Shown: positions 31,815 through 41,744 of the stretch, piece by piece
How the letters are laid out: every line of letters starts with the position of its first letter
Position numbering within the stretch: the stretch's first letter is position 1
Source of the DNA: Aradus depressus
Taxonomy: Eukaryota; Arthropoda; Insecta; Hemiptera; Aradidae
Length of the DNA: 64,000 nt
Reading direction: 5' to 3'
Assembly (NCBI GenBank): GCA_963662175.1
Contig: OY759216.1
Coordinates: forward strand, 45,897,087-45,961,086
The notes under the pieces: model-generated
The model's input: the letters and a program-made list of their open reading frames with translations, nothing else
Databases searched by the model: none
Told to the model about the DNA's origin: nothing
Program-made: the position numbers and the translations under genes

Positions 31815-32345
31815 GGATTTATTGAATACCCTTCAGTCTCTTTCGTAGTTGGCGTCACATTTAGCTTTAACGAATAGGAATGATAAAATACATATACAAT
31901 ATGTTTGACAATGATAGTGAGCCCAGATGAGTCTATTTCAAGAACTATCTTCTTACGTAAGGCGACTGATAACCGATAACTTTCTATCTAGTTACGTTAC
32001 ATCTTGATGTAACTTTATCGACTTAGCATCTCGTAAAGACTTTATTCAATCTGATCCATAGCAGCTACGTTTCGTTATATTTCGAGCTTTCGTTATATTT
32101 CATTCATAAGTAAAAATAACAGGACTTTCATATACCAACCACACTCATTACTGGGTATAAGAAAGTTATGAGTTTTCGCCAGTGGTATTTGTTGTTTCTT
32201 TGTACAGAGTAATAATTACCCTGAAGAATTATTCTGATAGTAAGTTTTCTATACTCAGTAATGTTATTTGCTACGAAGTGTATTCACTCCCACTATATAC
32301 ATGCAAATAAACACTTAAATGGAAACTAATATAATATGCAAAATA
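31815..32345. other. No gene; one Rep-D copy
   Basis: Rep-D words CTTTCATATACCAACCACAC and TTTCTTTGTACAGAG lie at 32.12-32.27 kb. The rest is unassigned. Confidence 0.45.
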
Positions 32346-32355
32346 AATAAAATAA

Positions 32356-33178
32356 AGAGGCGTATAGACAAGCGAGCAACGAGCCGAACATTAGTCAGTG
32401 CGCATGCCTGGGGAATAGTGCGCAGGCGCTCGACGAACAAGGGAGGCTCGGGGTCTGCTCAACCTGTTGTCGGTTTTTTGACGAACCATCAAAGGAATGT
32501 TCGGCTGGGGCTGCGGTGTGTGTGGACTGGTACCAAGCCGAACCGTCCCGACTTGACCCGAGCACTGTTGTTTATAACCAATATTATAACCTTCTCAAAT
32601 ATTTAGGTTTTTGGAAGTGCACGTTTTTTTATTTTTTTTTAAATTAAATATATATTTAAATATTATTCAATAAATTATATTTTATTATGGCTTATGAAGA
32701 CTGGTCTCAGGAGCTTCAAATTCAGTTTGCTCAGGCTATGAGACAGTACCCAGTCATATGGGATTTAAAACACAAATTACATTTTAATAAAATAAAGAGA
32801 TTGGATGCTTGGGAGGAATTATTCAAACACTTTTCCTAAAAAAGTGTTCATTTTAAACAATTTACATGTAAAAATAAATTACGTATCATAATAAATTCGT
32901 ATCCGTATTAATTGTACTACAAATATGTAAATTAATTACGTAAGTAGCTACCTACCTTGAGCATTTTCTGATTGAAGATTTTGAATAGTGATAAAATGAT
33001 ATACAAATAAACGTAAATTTGTTATCTGCAGGTTAACTTGTGCAGGTTATGTTCGTTAGTATGGTTGTGGAGCATCCAAATGCGCGGTTCGTCTCTGTTC
33101 GGCTAGGAGTGTGTTCGTTGAAAACTGAAAACGAGCCGAATAGTGCTCGGTTCGTTGCTCGCATGTCTGTACTAGCCT
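32356..33178 (+). mobile_element. PIF/Harbinger-like element carrying a MADF ORF
   Basis: Ends AGAGGCGTATAGACAAGCGA and, inverted, AGGCTAGTACAGACATGCGA, continue in similarity for about 40 bp (GCAACGAGCCGAACA against GCAACGAACCGAGCA). TAA flanks both sides (32353-32355, 33179-33181). A 3-bp TWA target duplication and an accessory Myb/MADF-type gene are both features of PIF/Harbinger. Here the accessory gene is present and the DDE transposase absent, so the element would depend on another copy. Confidence 0.72.
32687..32839 (+). CDS. Short MADF-domain protein of the Harbinger-like element
   Basis: Fifty codons from ATG to TAA without a break, MAYEDWSQELQIQFAQAMRQ then YPVIWDLKHKLHFNKIKRLD and AWEELFKHFS. 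The YP-IWD ... K ... AW-EL pattern is the core of MADF, a Myb/SANT-like DNA-binding domain of roughly 80-90 residues, so this covers about the first half. A continuation by splicing is possible but no convincing second exon was found before the right TIR. In Harbinger transposons the Myb-like partner binds the ends and carries the transposase into the nucleus; by inference this ORF had that role. It starts soon after a Kozak-neutral ATTATGG. Confidence 0.6.
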   Translation: MAYEDWSQELQIQFAQAMRQYPVIWDLKHKLHFNKIKRLDAWEELFKHFS

Positions 33179-33189
33179 TAAATATCTAT

Positions 33190-33640
33190 AATATTCTAGA
33201 ATCAGGGGTCGGAAAACATAAAATTCCTTCATATAATAAAAGCAAACGTCTTATAGCTATGGTAGTTAAATAATGAATTTACATCGTAAGAGGCGATATC
33301 GATTATTGACTAATTTAAGTTAATACATAGTTGGTAAGAAATTTTTGTTACATTTTTTAAAATATGGTGTCAGAAGTGGGACACGAACACAAGCTGAATA
33401 CCAATAGAGTGCTGTGTAGTCAATTCTTTATCAAGGTTCAGGGTTAGAAAGATTCGTAATATATTTTTTTTGGAGGAGATAGAAAGGGAAATTGTTTTTG
33501 TTTTTTTAGAGCTAAGGTATCCTTTGTGGTTAGAGGTGACCATGACTGGTTCATTGGTTCATTAACCAAGACCGAAGTAGTCAGGGGGACCTAGATAATG
33601 TATATTTGGTGGCGGTCTTTATGTGACCGATTACATAAGT
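33190..33640. other. No gene recognised
   Basis: Short AT-rich spacer, no repeat assigned. Confidence 0.35.
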
Positions 33641-33644
33641 TCCC

Positions 33645-33790
33645 CTATTCATCCAGAACCCCATAAGTTTGTTTCTATCTTGTCTATCTTCTGCTGGAGG
33701 GAACAAGGGGATCCCAGAGGAAGGGGGACTATAAGAATTCAGGTCCCTGATGAGTCACAGACCGGGCATGAGTCACATAATAAATAACTA
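33645..33790 (+). repeat. Rep-I, shortened copy
   Basis: CCAGAACCCCATAAGTTTG, TGTCTATCTTCTGCTGGAGG and GGGGGACTATAAGAATTCAG, then a deleted SINE-A-like tail (ACCGGGCATGAGTCAC). Confidence 0.75.
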
Positions 33791-33804
33791 AATTATTTTA
33801 CTAT

Positions 33805-33905
33805 ACTACCTGATGATGAGGGCAACTTCGAAAGCCGGTCCATTGGTTATGGAGGGAGAGAGAAAACGTAGTTGATTAATTCGTGCTGGGGAAGTACATT
33901 GTCTG
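33805..33905 (+). repeat. Rep-P start joined to a Rep-R end
   Basis: CTGATGATGAGGGCAACTTC-GAAAGCCGG gives way at about 33840 to GGAGGGAGAGAGAAAACG, TTGATTAATTCGTGCTGGGG and AAGTACATTG. Confidence 0.72.
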
Positions 33906-33954
33906 TGTATCACAGATTTTTTTTTTCTCAGAATGGTTGAACTTAAATGATTTT

Positions 33955-34447
33955 TTTCGACTTAAAAGAACCGGTTTTTGACGCAACAGCGTCATCATCA
34001 GTGGTTTTTATCTATGATAGAATAACAAAATATACAAATAATGAAAAGTATAAATAACTCTTAAAGCATCAGGGCACAGTGTAACAAAATAAAAATTATA
34101 AACTTACTTACCCCACCCACACAGCACAGCGGTTAAAGGACAACTGGCATAGCTCTAAGGGGGGGGGGGGGGGGGGGGGGATAGCTAGGTTCACTCACTA
34201 TCTCTAAATACAAATCCATTAATTCTAATATACACAATAACTAAAACAAGTCTCTACATAATAGTAACATAATATAAAATTCACCATACAGCTAGGAACC
34301 GCTGTGCTGCGTGGGTGGGGTAAGTTCATAATTTTTATCTGGTTACTCAGTGCCCTGATGCTTTAAGAGTTATTTATACTTTCGTTATTCTATCATAGAT
34401 GAACCACTGATGACGCTGTTGCTTCGAAAACTGGTTCTGGTCCAAAA
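33955..34447. mobile_element. Long inverted-repeat element with G22 core
   Basis: Left arm (to about 34136) and right arm (from about 34293) are inverted copies. The left has GACGCAACAGCGTCATCATC, ATCTATGATAGAATAAC, TAAAGCATCAGGGCAC and CCACACAGCACAGCGGTT. The right has their complements in reverse order (AACCGCTGTGCTGCGTGGGT, GCCCTGATGCTTTAAGAG, GAACCACTGATGACGCTG). Arms are roughly 160-180 bp with a 20-base extra segment in the left one. A shortened derivative is at 55.75 kb. No ORF and no certain target duplication. Confidence 0.82.
34159..34180. repeat. G22 homopolymer
   Basis: Lies in the spacer between the arms of the inverted-repeat element; unbroken. Confidence 0.97.
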
Positions 34448-34454
34448 TAAATAA

Positions 34455-34890
34455 GTGGGAAGACAACGTTTCTATGTACAAGTTATTTAGTAAATTACAT
34501 AAGTTTTTCTCTAAAGTGTCAATTGTTTACTTACTCTATTGCATGTAATCCAAATTTTAAATTTGTTTCTTGGAATATTTTTTATGATTAGGTCAATTTA
34601 GTTATATGTATATATTAATTTAAATTATTGATTATTAGTTTAACATTAAGATTAAAGAGCAATAGATAATTCGTTTTATTTACCAGTAAATGGTTGGAAA
34701 TTCTATGTCTAAAATATAAGTTGTGTTGACATTTGCTGAAGTCGGGTGAGTTCTCCCACGATAGTCCCTGAGATGTCTAGTTAATGCCCCTATAAATCAT
34801 AGTGTCTATGATGACATTGATAGTGATGTGTCAGTCTTGTTCCGTGAGTCACTTTCAAAGATCTCAAGGACTCCTTCACTCTCATCAGCT
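34455..34890. other. No gene recognised
   Basis: AT-rich spacer, no ORF or repeat assigned. Confidence 0.4.
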
Positions 34891-34897
34891 AAAGTAT

Positions 34898-35044
34898 ACT
34901 CGGTAGTTCAGAGATAGCGTGCTTGCCTACTATGCTTAACATCACGGGTTCAAAAAAAAAAAAAACTTAAACACGCTGTCATTCAGATAGGATATTGTGA
35001 TGGTTCCGTGACCATCTCGCCGATTTCATAAAACATAACCTATA
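34898..35044 (+). mobile_element. SINE-A, very degraded
   Basis: ACTCGGTAGTTCAGAGATAG, CACGGGTTC then an A-run at the B box, ACGCTGTCATTCAGATAGGA and a CATAAAACATAACCTA tail. The A-run replaces the B box, so it is transcriptionally dead. Confidence 0.75.
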
Positions 35045-35092
35045 CTAATTTTTCGACTAAAATCGATTTATAACTGAAATATAAATTTAGTT

Positions 35093-35250
35093 ATTGTGAC
35101 TCATGCCCGGGCTTTAATACTAACGATGATAACCTATCTATTGGGCATGGGCCAGACTCTACTGTGGGAGTCCTAAATGTCTACCCCGGTACGAGTACCT
35201 GAGACAGGCTCGGAACCATCGCTTAACGTCTCATCCAACCGAATTATTTC
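35093..35250 (-). mobile_element. SINE-A 3' part, degraded
   Basis: GTGACTCATGCCCGGGCTTT, CTCTACTGTGGGAGTCCTAA and CGCTTAACGTCTCATCCAAC on the + strand, with several internal losses. Confidence 0.8.
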
Positions 35251-35289
35251 TTCAAGACAACTTCAGGGCCCTGTAGGGATTCAATAAAT

Positions 35290-35540
35290 CCAATTATTCT
35301 ACAAGGCATATTTTACAAACACAATACGCGTAATCTTCCGCTGAAGAGTTGGTTGCTTATTATGACTCACGCCCGGGCTTTAACTAAGAGGTCATATCGC
35401 CTACTACCTGATCAGGGACTTCTGAATTCTTATAGTCCCCCTTCCTCCAGCAGAAGATAGACAAGAATCGTACTTATGGGGTTCTGCATGCGCAGATAAA
35501 ATTTCGCTTCGATATATTATTCATTTTATCAGGAGTAATA
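35290..35540 (-). repeat. Rep-I, right partner of the inverted pair
   Basis: Carries ATCTTCCGCTGAAGAGTTGG, a SINE-A-like ACTCACGCCCGGGCTTTAAC, CTTATAGTCCCCCTTCC and GAAGATAGACAAGAATCG in inverted order relative to 31.6 kb. Rep-R minus and plus pieces continue to about 35770. Confidence 0.8.
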
Positions 35541-35864
35541 GTGTTCACAGAGACACACCAAAGCAGACAGGATTTTTTTGCTTTCGCAGATATACGAAGA
35601 ATAGTGGAAGTTATGTAATCGGCCATATAAAGATAACATCTCTAAAATTTCAGCTGAATCGACCAAAGGGAAGGGGTGATCAGAAGGAGGCTCAACTCAA
35701 AAACTCCAATAATTTCCGATTTGCATCGACAGAAAATTTAGTATTAAAACTATTTTAAAACAATTAAAAATTGCATGAATGGGGACAGATATGTAATTTC
35801 TGTTCCCCATCTGAGCTGTTGGGAATAACATGTGTACTCATCCATGAAATTTTAAATTGTTAAA

Positions 35865-35932
35865 TTGGAAACCTGAAAGCCGGCTAGCAAAAATTAATAA
35901 AATCTTTGAGAGGTCTTATTTTGCAACCTGTG

Positions 35933-35964
<32 letters not shown>
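35865..35964 (+). repeat. Rep-P copy with A-run
   Basis: AACCTGAAAGCCGGCTAGC, AATTAATAAAATCTTTGAG and TTTTGCAACCTGTGAA followed by about 30 A. The CTGATGA half is missing. The A-run suggests retrotransposition of this family. Confidence 0.65.
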
Positions 35965-35966
<2 letters not shown>

Positions 35967-35980
35967 GAATTTATATATTT

Positions 35981-36612
35981 GGGGTATTCATGATGTGTGT
36001 GTTAACTATGTTAAATATGTTAACTGTGTTAGTTCGATAAAAATTTTGACAGTAGTCTGCTAAATATATGACTTTAACACACTTCATCTAACAGAGGAAA
36101 AGGTATGTTAGATCGCTTTGTTAAATCGATATTGGTAAGGTTATGCAAGGTTACTTTAGGTAGCAATCTACAGCCCACACAATTTTTTAGTTTTGGCTTT
36201 TATATTTTTACACATATCTATATTATAGCGAAAACTGTACACTAATAAAATATTGTCCATTATTTCGTCTAATTCATCTCACTTAAATCATCCTATTGAT
36301 CTGAATTTCCAGTAAAAATTCAGTAGCTCGTTCAATGAGCTCGTTAAGCAATTTACTTTTATTACTTACTTTAGGCATCTTATTTATAATAAAAACACAA
36401 ACAAACTTTAACTTATTTTTTTAGAAAACTAATAAAACAAGATAAATGACAACAATCCTTGGTCGGTTATATTGAAACTTCCTTTAATTGCCACTTGGAG
36501 CGCTAGTTATAACAGCATTTAACAATTAACAAAGGGGGTGTTCATGAATTTCTGTCCCTGTAAATTTTTATTTCGATAACATTTAACACCTAACACACAT
36601 TATGAATACCCC
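35981..36612. mobile_element. GGGGTATTC-ended MITE (Harbinger/ISL2EU-like?)
   Basis: Left end GGGGTATTCATGATGTGTGT and inverted right end GGGGTATTCATAATGTGTGT extend in similarity for about 40 bp (GTTAAATATGTT/GTTAAATGTTAT). A second GGGGGTGTTCATGAATT lies near 36535. A 31-codon minus ORF (MPKVSNKSKLLNELIER) may be a leftover gene start. Candidate flanking ATT on both sides is weak, so superfamily is unproven. Confidence 0.68.
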
Positions 36613-36925
36613 TATTAAATTTTGTGTCGGAACTTTCATTACATCGGCAGTTATTAGAGGTTTAGTGTTAAGCCCCTGTAATCTCCCCTGATTTGACTGA
36701 ATCAGTAGGTGCCGTCCTTATGGGGATTGGATACACATATAAAATTTCATGTTGATACATTCTTTTTCTATCGGGAGTTATCGTGTTCACAGACACACAC
36801 AAACACAAACAGAAAATCTATTTTTCATTTCTGGTATTACTGTATCGGAAAACATAAAATTTCGGTGAAAACTCAACATCGAATTTCTGATTACATAACT
36901 TCCTCTATACTTCGTAAAGGTTGCA
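36613..36925 (-). repeat. Rep-R copy
   Basis: TGTGTCGGAACTTTCATTAC, TCGGCAGTTATTAGAGG, GGTGCCGTCCTTATGGGG, TATCGTGTTCACAGACAC and TCGAATTTCTGATTACATAA in minus order, with a degraded end. The 96-codon + ORF is a by-product. Confidence 0.78.
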
Positions 36926-36929
36926 CAGT

Positions 36930-37325
36930 TCATAAAATGTATTATGTATTTGTATTTAGAACGAATGCAAATGACATTCTATGTTTATTTATCTCGTAAA
37001 TATATGAATCCAAAAAGATTTACGATCAAAATAAAATTAGACAAAAAATAAATGTTTTAATCATTTTTTTAAAAAAATATTTAAACCCAAGATAACCTAC
37101 AGATGATAAACAACATAAATCAAATTATTGATGGATCAAGATGATGATGTTGGGACACATAATGTTTATAGGTTTGTTTTGACTCCCGTAATAGGACAGA
37201 CAGATATAAAGTTTAGTGTGGTTTTGTGGGTCAGTAAGCAATCAAGAAGCATGGCGCTAACACGTCAAAACAAATCCATCCATTTTTAGGAAGTCAAGAT
37301 GAAAAAATGTCGTCAGTGAATCAAC
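36930..37325. other. No gene recognised
   Basis: AT-rich; nothing assigned. Confidence 0.4.
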
Positions 37326-37329
37326 CAAT

Positions 37330-37860
37330 GGATCGTTGGGGCTTAAATTCGACAGTTGACTTCCATAGGGACTACATTTTGTCGAGCCCCTCTACTCTGA
37401 CCATGTCTTCCCTTTGACTTTGAAAATTAATAGGTGAAATCCTTAGGGGATTTTAATTAAAATATAAAATTTCATATCGATACATTCATTACATTATTGG
37501 GATTTTTGAGTTGAGGCCCCCCTGACCCCCTCCTCTTCCGCTGATCGCGTTGAAAATGAATAGGAGTAGTCCTTATAGGGCTTTGAGTTTACATTTGAAG
37601 TTTCGTGTATATAATTTCCTTACAACGGCAGTTATTAAGTTTTTGTGTTAGAACTCCCCCCTTCTTTTTGGCCGATTTGAATGAAAATTAATAGGTGTTG
37701 TCCCCTCCCTGGACACAGGTATAAAATTTCTCGTCGATACATTCATTCGATTCAGTTTTGATTTGAGCCCCGACCCCTGATCCCTCCCTCCTTTCTCTTA
37801 AGCCGATTCCGAGGTAAATCAATAGGTCTCGTTCTTATGGCGTTTTGAATTTAAATTTGT
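37330..37860 (-). repeat. Rep-R, four internal units
   Basis: TAATAGGTGAAATCCTTAG, AATAGGAGTAGTCCTTATAG, AATAGGTGTTGTCCCC and AATAGGTCTCGTTCTTATGG recur about every 120-130 bases, each preceded by a C-rich TGACCCCC/TTTGGCCGATTTG-type stretch. It is the best single place to see the internal tandem structure. Confidence 0.82.
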
Positions 37861-37869
37861 CATAGATAG

Positions 37870-38280
37870 AATCTATGCAATAAAATAAACATCTATATAA
37901 CAAAGAGCCAAATTAATTTTTTATATATTTTGATATCCTCATTTATAGAAAGCCGGATCTCCAAACCTTCTAAGAATCGATACGTCTTCCTGTGGTACCC
38001 TCGTGCAAGAGTGCCACACTATGGGTACCAGTATGGCCCTAGGTTTGACAATGAATAAAGAACTCGGAATCCCTTCTCCGTAGATGTTCTTGTCCATATA
38101 TGTAGCTTCCTTTCCTATTATTAGTTTGTTAATATTTGAAACATTGGTTCACAGGGAACACAGTCACTCAAAAGGAATGACATTTACAGTTAACTAGAAC
38201 CATGCTTGAAACAGTTTCAAAAATTGTAGGTTTACCAAATCTGGAAAAGGACTGGACAAATTGGGCGAGGACTGTTGAGA
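37870..38280. other. No gene recognised
   Basis: No ORF or repeat assigned. Confidence 0.4.
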
Positions 38281-38329
38281 GGAAATGAGCATGACGGTAG
38301 GGTGGGGAGGGGGCAAGGTCACGAGGTTG

Positions 38330-39365
38330 AGTTACCGTTCTTCAGACTACCTACCTCAGCACCTTTCTCCATCAGCTCCAGTTCATCCCTCCGTTCTTCT
38401 ATATCCTAGTCCGTCGACATCACTTGACCAGGACGAGACTGAAAGGAGGGTTACACATGAGCCATCCTAGTCGCCTTAATGGACTCGTCAGGAAGATGCA
38501 GGGTTGAAAAAAGAGTAGTGATTTAGTTCCATCGATACCTACCTCTACAGCTCAGCCCTCCACATTGAACAGACATTCAACTACCATTGATCCACCTGAG
38601 TCGTTCCATATCAGTGGTTGAATCAGGATTGTACGTCGATTGAGACTGAAAGAAGGTTTACACACTCGACATACGAGCCATCCCAGTCGCCTTAATGTAT
38701 TTGTCAAAAAGAGGCAGGATTTCATGATGAGAGTAGTTTCAGTATCGTCAATCTCAGCACCTTTCTACACCCGCCCATCAGCTTCAGTTCATTCCTCCGT
38801 TCTTCTACATCTGAGTCCGTCGACATCACTTGACCAGGATGAGACTGAACGGAGGTTTACACATGAGCCATCCTAGTCGCCTTAATGGACTCGTCAGAAA
38901 GATGCAGGGTTGAAAAATGAGAGTAGTAATTTTAGTTCCATCGATACCTACCTCTACAGCTCAGCCCTCCACGCTGAACCGACATTCAACTACCATTGAT
39001 CCAACTGAGTCGTTCCATATCAGTGGTTGGATCAGGATTGTATGTCGAATAAGACTGAAAGAAGATTTACACACTTGACATATGTGGCACCCCATTCATT
39101 GTCAAAAAGAGGCAGGATTTCATGATGAGAGTTGTTTAGTATCATCAATCTCAGCATATTTCTCCATCCGCCCACCAGCTCCAGTTCATTCCTCCGCTCT
39201 TCCACTCCCATCGATCCACCTGAGTCGTTCGATATCACTTGACCAATGGTTGAATCAGGAGTGCTCGTCGAATGAGACTGACGATCGACAAACGAGCCCA
39301 GTCTTCTTAATGGACTTGTCAGTAAGAGGCAGGATTTCAGGATGAGAGTAGATACATTATTCATT
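38330..39365. repeat. Higher-order tandem array, about 407-bp unit
   Basis: CCGTCGACATCACTTGACCA starts at 38411 and 38817 (406 apart) and CCTCTACAGCTCAGCCCTCC at 38542 and 38951 (409 apart). Within each unit two related halves of about 200 bp can be seen (CACATGAGCCATCCTAGTCG with CATACGAGCCATCCCAGTCG). About two and a half units are present. Repeated peptides in the + frames (SLDQDETERR-THEPS) follow from the DNA repeat and are not evidence for a protein. Confidence 0.88.
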
Positions 39366-40140
39366 CAAACAACTGTCACGGATATCAGTTGTGTTTTATA
39401 ACGTACCTATTATTTCTCTGTTTAATAATTAATTATTAAAAGATATGTCATTCTTTTTGGATGAAAGTGAAGACATTTTAAGAATCAAATCTAATGAGTG
39501 TGTCTTTTCCTGATCATATGAGTGGTGAGTGCCCTGAGTGAGGCTATTATGATTATCACCCAATCCAATTTAAATGTGTCTTCTCATGTAACAGTTTCAA
39601 AGTAATAATTGTTCGTTATATTGTTCGACAACTCAAAAGGGGACAAGACAGGAGACAACATAAGAGAAAAGCAAGTTATTTTGTCCTATTATCACTTTCT
39701 TCTACCTTCAATAAGTATAAGAAGGTATTGTAATCGTGCGAAAATTCGAGATCGAGTTTTCAGCGGAAATTCACTTGTTCAAAAAATTTGACATTACAAA
39801 AAAATGTTCTTTACTAAATTTTCAAGTATCAAAATGCCCATAATAATAATAATAATAATGTAGATAATATTATTACTGTATTATATTTAATATATTCCTC
39901 GACCTCTTTACAACAATTGCGTATGAGGTCGACATCTGAATCAAGTGGCTAGCAACAATGTATCTATAGATAATTAATTAAATAATATAAAAATAATGGA
40001 AGTTTTATACAGGTAGAGAGGAAACGATAAAATAGTGGAAGAAAAGGTGAAGAGAAATAACCGGTTTTGGTCCAACGAGGGGACAAGGATGTGCCGGCAC
40101 ACCTCGTGACTCGCTAGCGACAGGATGGCCAAGAGGATGG
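39366..40140. other. No gene; Rep-E fragment and (TAA)n
   Basis: A Rep-E-like start (AATCGTGCGAAAATTCGAGA) is at about 39735 and a short TAA microsatellite at 39841-39859. Two small ORFs have no motifs. Confidence 0.45.
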
Positions 40141-40142
40141 GC

Positions 40143-40640
40143 ATAGTTGGCGGAGTATAGCCCATGTCAGTGTCTTGTGCATCACCAGGTACCCCAGCCA
40201 GTGTCAAGGCAACAGTGGACACTGCAGCAAGTATAGGTTAAGTTTTATGACTCATGCCCGGGCTATAACTACGAGGTCATATCGCCTACTACCAGAGCGC
40301 TCTTTCGTCACACTGGTGGACATGAGCACGACTCTACTATGGGAGTCCTAAATTTTGCCTACCGTAAATTTTTATTCATTTAGGGTAGGGGTCTTTAACG
40401 AGTACCTGACATCGTACAGGCTCGGGACCATCGCTTAACGTCCCATCCGAAGGACGGTGTGGTTAAGTTTACTTTACCTCCCAGATAAAATAAACTAAGG
40501 GCCTCGGTCGGGTTTCGAACCCACGATCTTGAGCTCAGAAGACAAGTACGCTTACCACTGAGCTACCGGCGCCCTCACAGCAGCTGGTATATGTCAGACA
40601 ACAAACGACACCCCAGTCAGTAATTTTACGAACGACTTTC
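40143..40640. repeat. Minisatellite remnant split by SINE-A
   Basis: GTCAAGGCAACAGTGGACAC before the SINE and GTCAGACAACAAACGACACC with CCAGTCAGTAA after it match the unit of the array at 41.7-42.2 kb. Confidence 0.65.
40232..40576 (-). mobile_element. SINE-A, full length, in a minisatellite
   Basis: 345 bp with intact A and B boxes on the minus strand (GAGCTCAAGATCGTGGGTTC). Flanks GCAGCAAGTATA and GCAGCTGGTATA could be a mutated target duplication or just neighbouring minisatellite units. Confidence 0.92.
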
Positions 40641-40689
40641 CAAACGTCCGGGCAAGACTTGAATCAGTTTGGGTAAAGCCGGACCATTG

Positions 40690-41070
40690 GACGTCCCAGA
40701 TACTATCGGGTCACGGGGATTTCAACTCCAAGCTCTTCTTTATCAAGAAGGACAGCCAGAACTGTTCGTGAGGCGGCGTCGAGACTGCAGAACATGTAGT
40801 TTTCGAATGCCCGCTGTATGACGGGCCTAGTGTGGAGTTGATACGCCGGACACGATCGTAACTGGGACCGAAACCTCGGAAGCTGATGAGTGAGGTTCAT
40901 TACCCGGAGTTCGGCGAGGCGGTGGATAAACAAGACAGACTAACGTGGTTCCGGGGATGGCCGCTGGGTGCTGTAACACGGCCTATTTGCGACCATCCCC
41001 GGCGCAACACAGCCATGAAACATAGATGCCCTATAACCGGCCGTAGCACCAAGATTATCGTTTAATAAAT
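40690..41070 (+). pseudogene. LINE C-terminal fragment and 3' UTR
   Basis: From 40778 the frame reads VETAEHVVFECPLYDGPSVE then LIRRTRS and TAA at 40859-40861. ET-EH---ECP-Y is the last Cys/His block of R1-like LINE proteins; the upstream CxxC is disrupted by a stop (NCS, stop, GG). A GC-rich 3' UTR follows to the ATCGTTTAATAAATACAAAT end. Same family as the insertion at 15.3 kb. Confidence 0.82.
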
Positions 41071-41079
41071 ACAAATTCA

Positions 41080-41740
41080 AAATTAGACTTATCTCCCCTC
41101 TACGCGAAGGTTCAAGAAAGTAAAAATATATTAAAAAATAGAACCATTTATAATCTAGGCAAAAATAGTAACAGGAAATAATACCAAATTAATAATTCTG
41201 TAATTTTAATTTTTTTTTTTTACTGTTGCAATATATGCGAAGTTAAGGAATATTTATTTTCCAATTATTTTTATTAAAGCAGAAGTATTCGAAGCAGGTA
41301 TAGGTTTTTTTTATTGCAATGCCCAGTGGTTCCACTGCCTGTCTGCATATAAATGGCCACTTTTCAGAACCAGTGGCAATAAAAAAATAAAATAAAATAA
41401 ACTAGAAAATAGCAGAATATTTAAATGGGGAGGCCGACTCGTGAAGATCCCAATGGAATGTGGAGGGGAGGGCTCATTTAAATCTGTAGTGTAAGAAATG
41501 GGAAACATTACAGGAACTGTAACAATCCAATCTTTGGAAAAAATAACATTACATTGAATGTTTGAAGGTGGAGTGTAATAACAGTTAGAAAGAACAGTGA
41601 TAATCATTGGGGCTCGTAATTGTAGTCTATCGCAACGATAAATAGCGGGTAGAAACTCAGCGAAAATAATGGAGGCAATATTAAATATATACTTTTCGAC
41701 AATTATTTTTTTGAAAAAAACTCATGCAGCGAAACATACC
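41080..41740. other. No gene supported
   Basis: A 98-codon minus ORF at 41311-41607 contains two hydrophobic stretches but no known motif and no start context worth noting; left uncalled. Confidence 0.35.
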
Positions 41741-41744
41741 ATAG

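Noticed and set aside
32319..32606. 95-codon ORF across the Harbinger-like left end
   Set aside because: It begins outside the element and crosses the TIR; no motif. The shorter MADF ORF downstream is the credible one.
38285..39345. Repeated peptide SLDQDETERR in three ORFs as a protein family
   Set aside because: The repeat period of about 407 bp is not a multiple of three and the ORFs are separated by stops, so the similarity is that of the DNA array.
41311..41607. 98-codon minus ORF with hydrophobic segments
   Set aside because: No recognisable family, low-complexity surroundings and no splice or start evidence.
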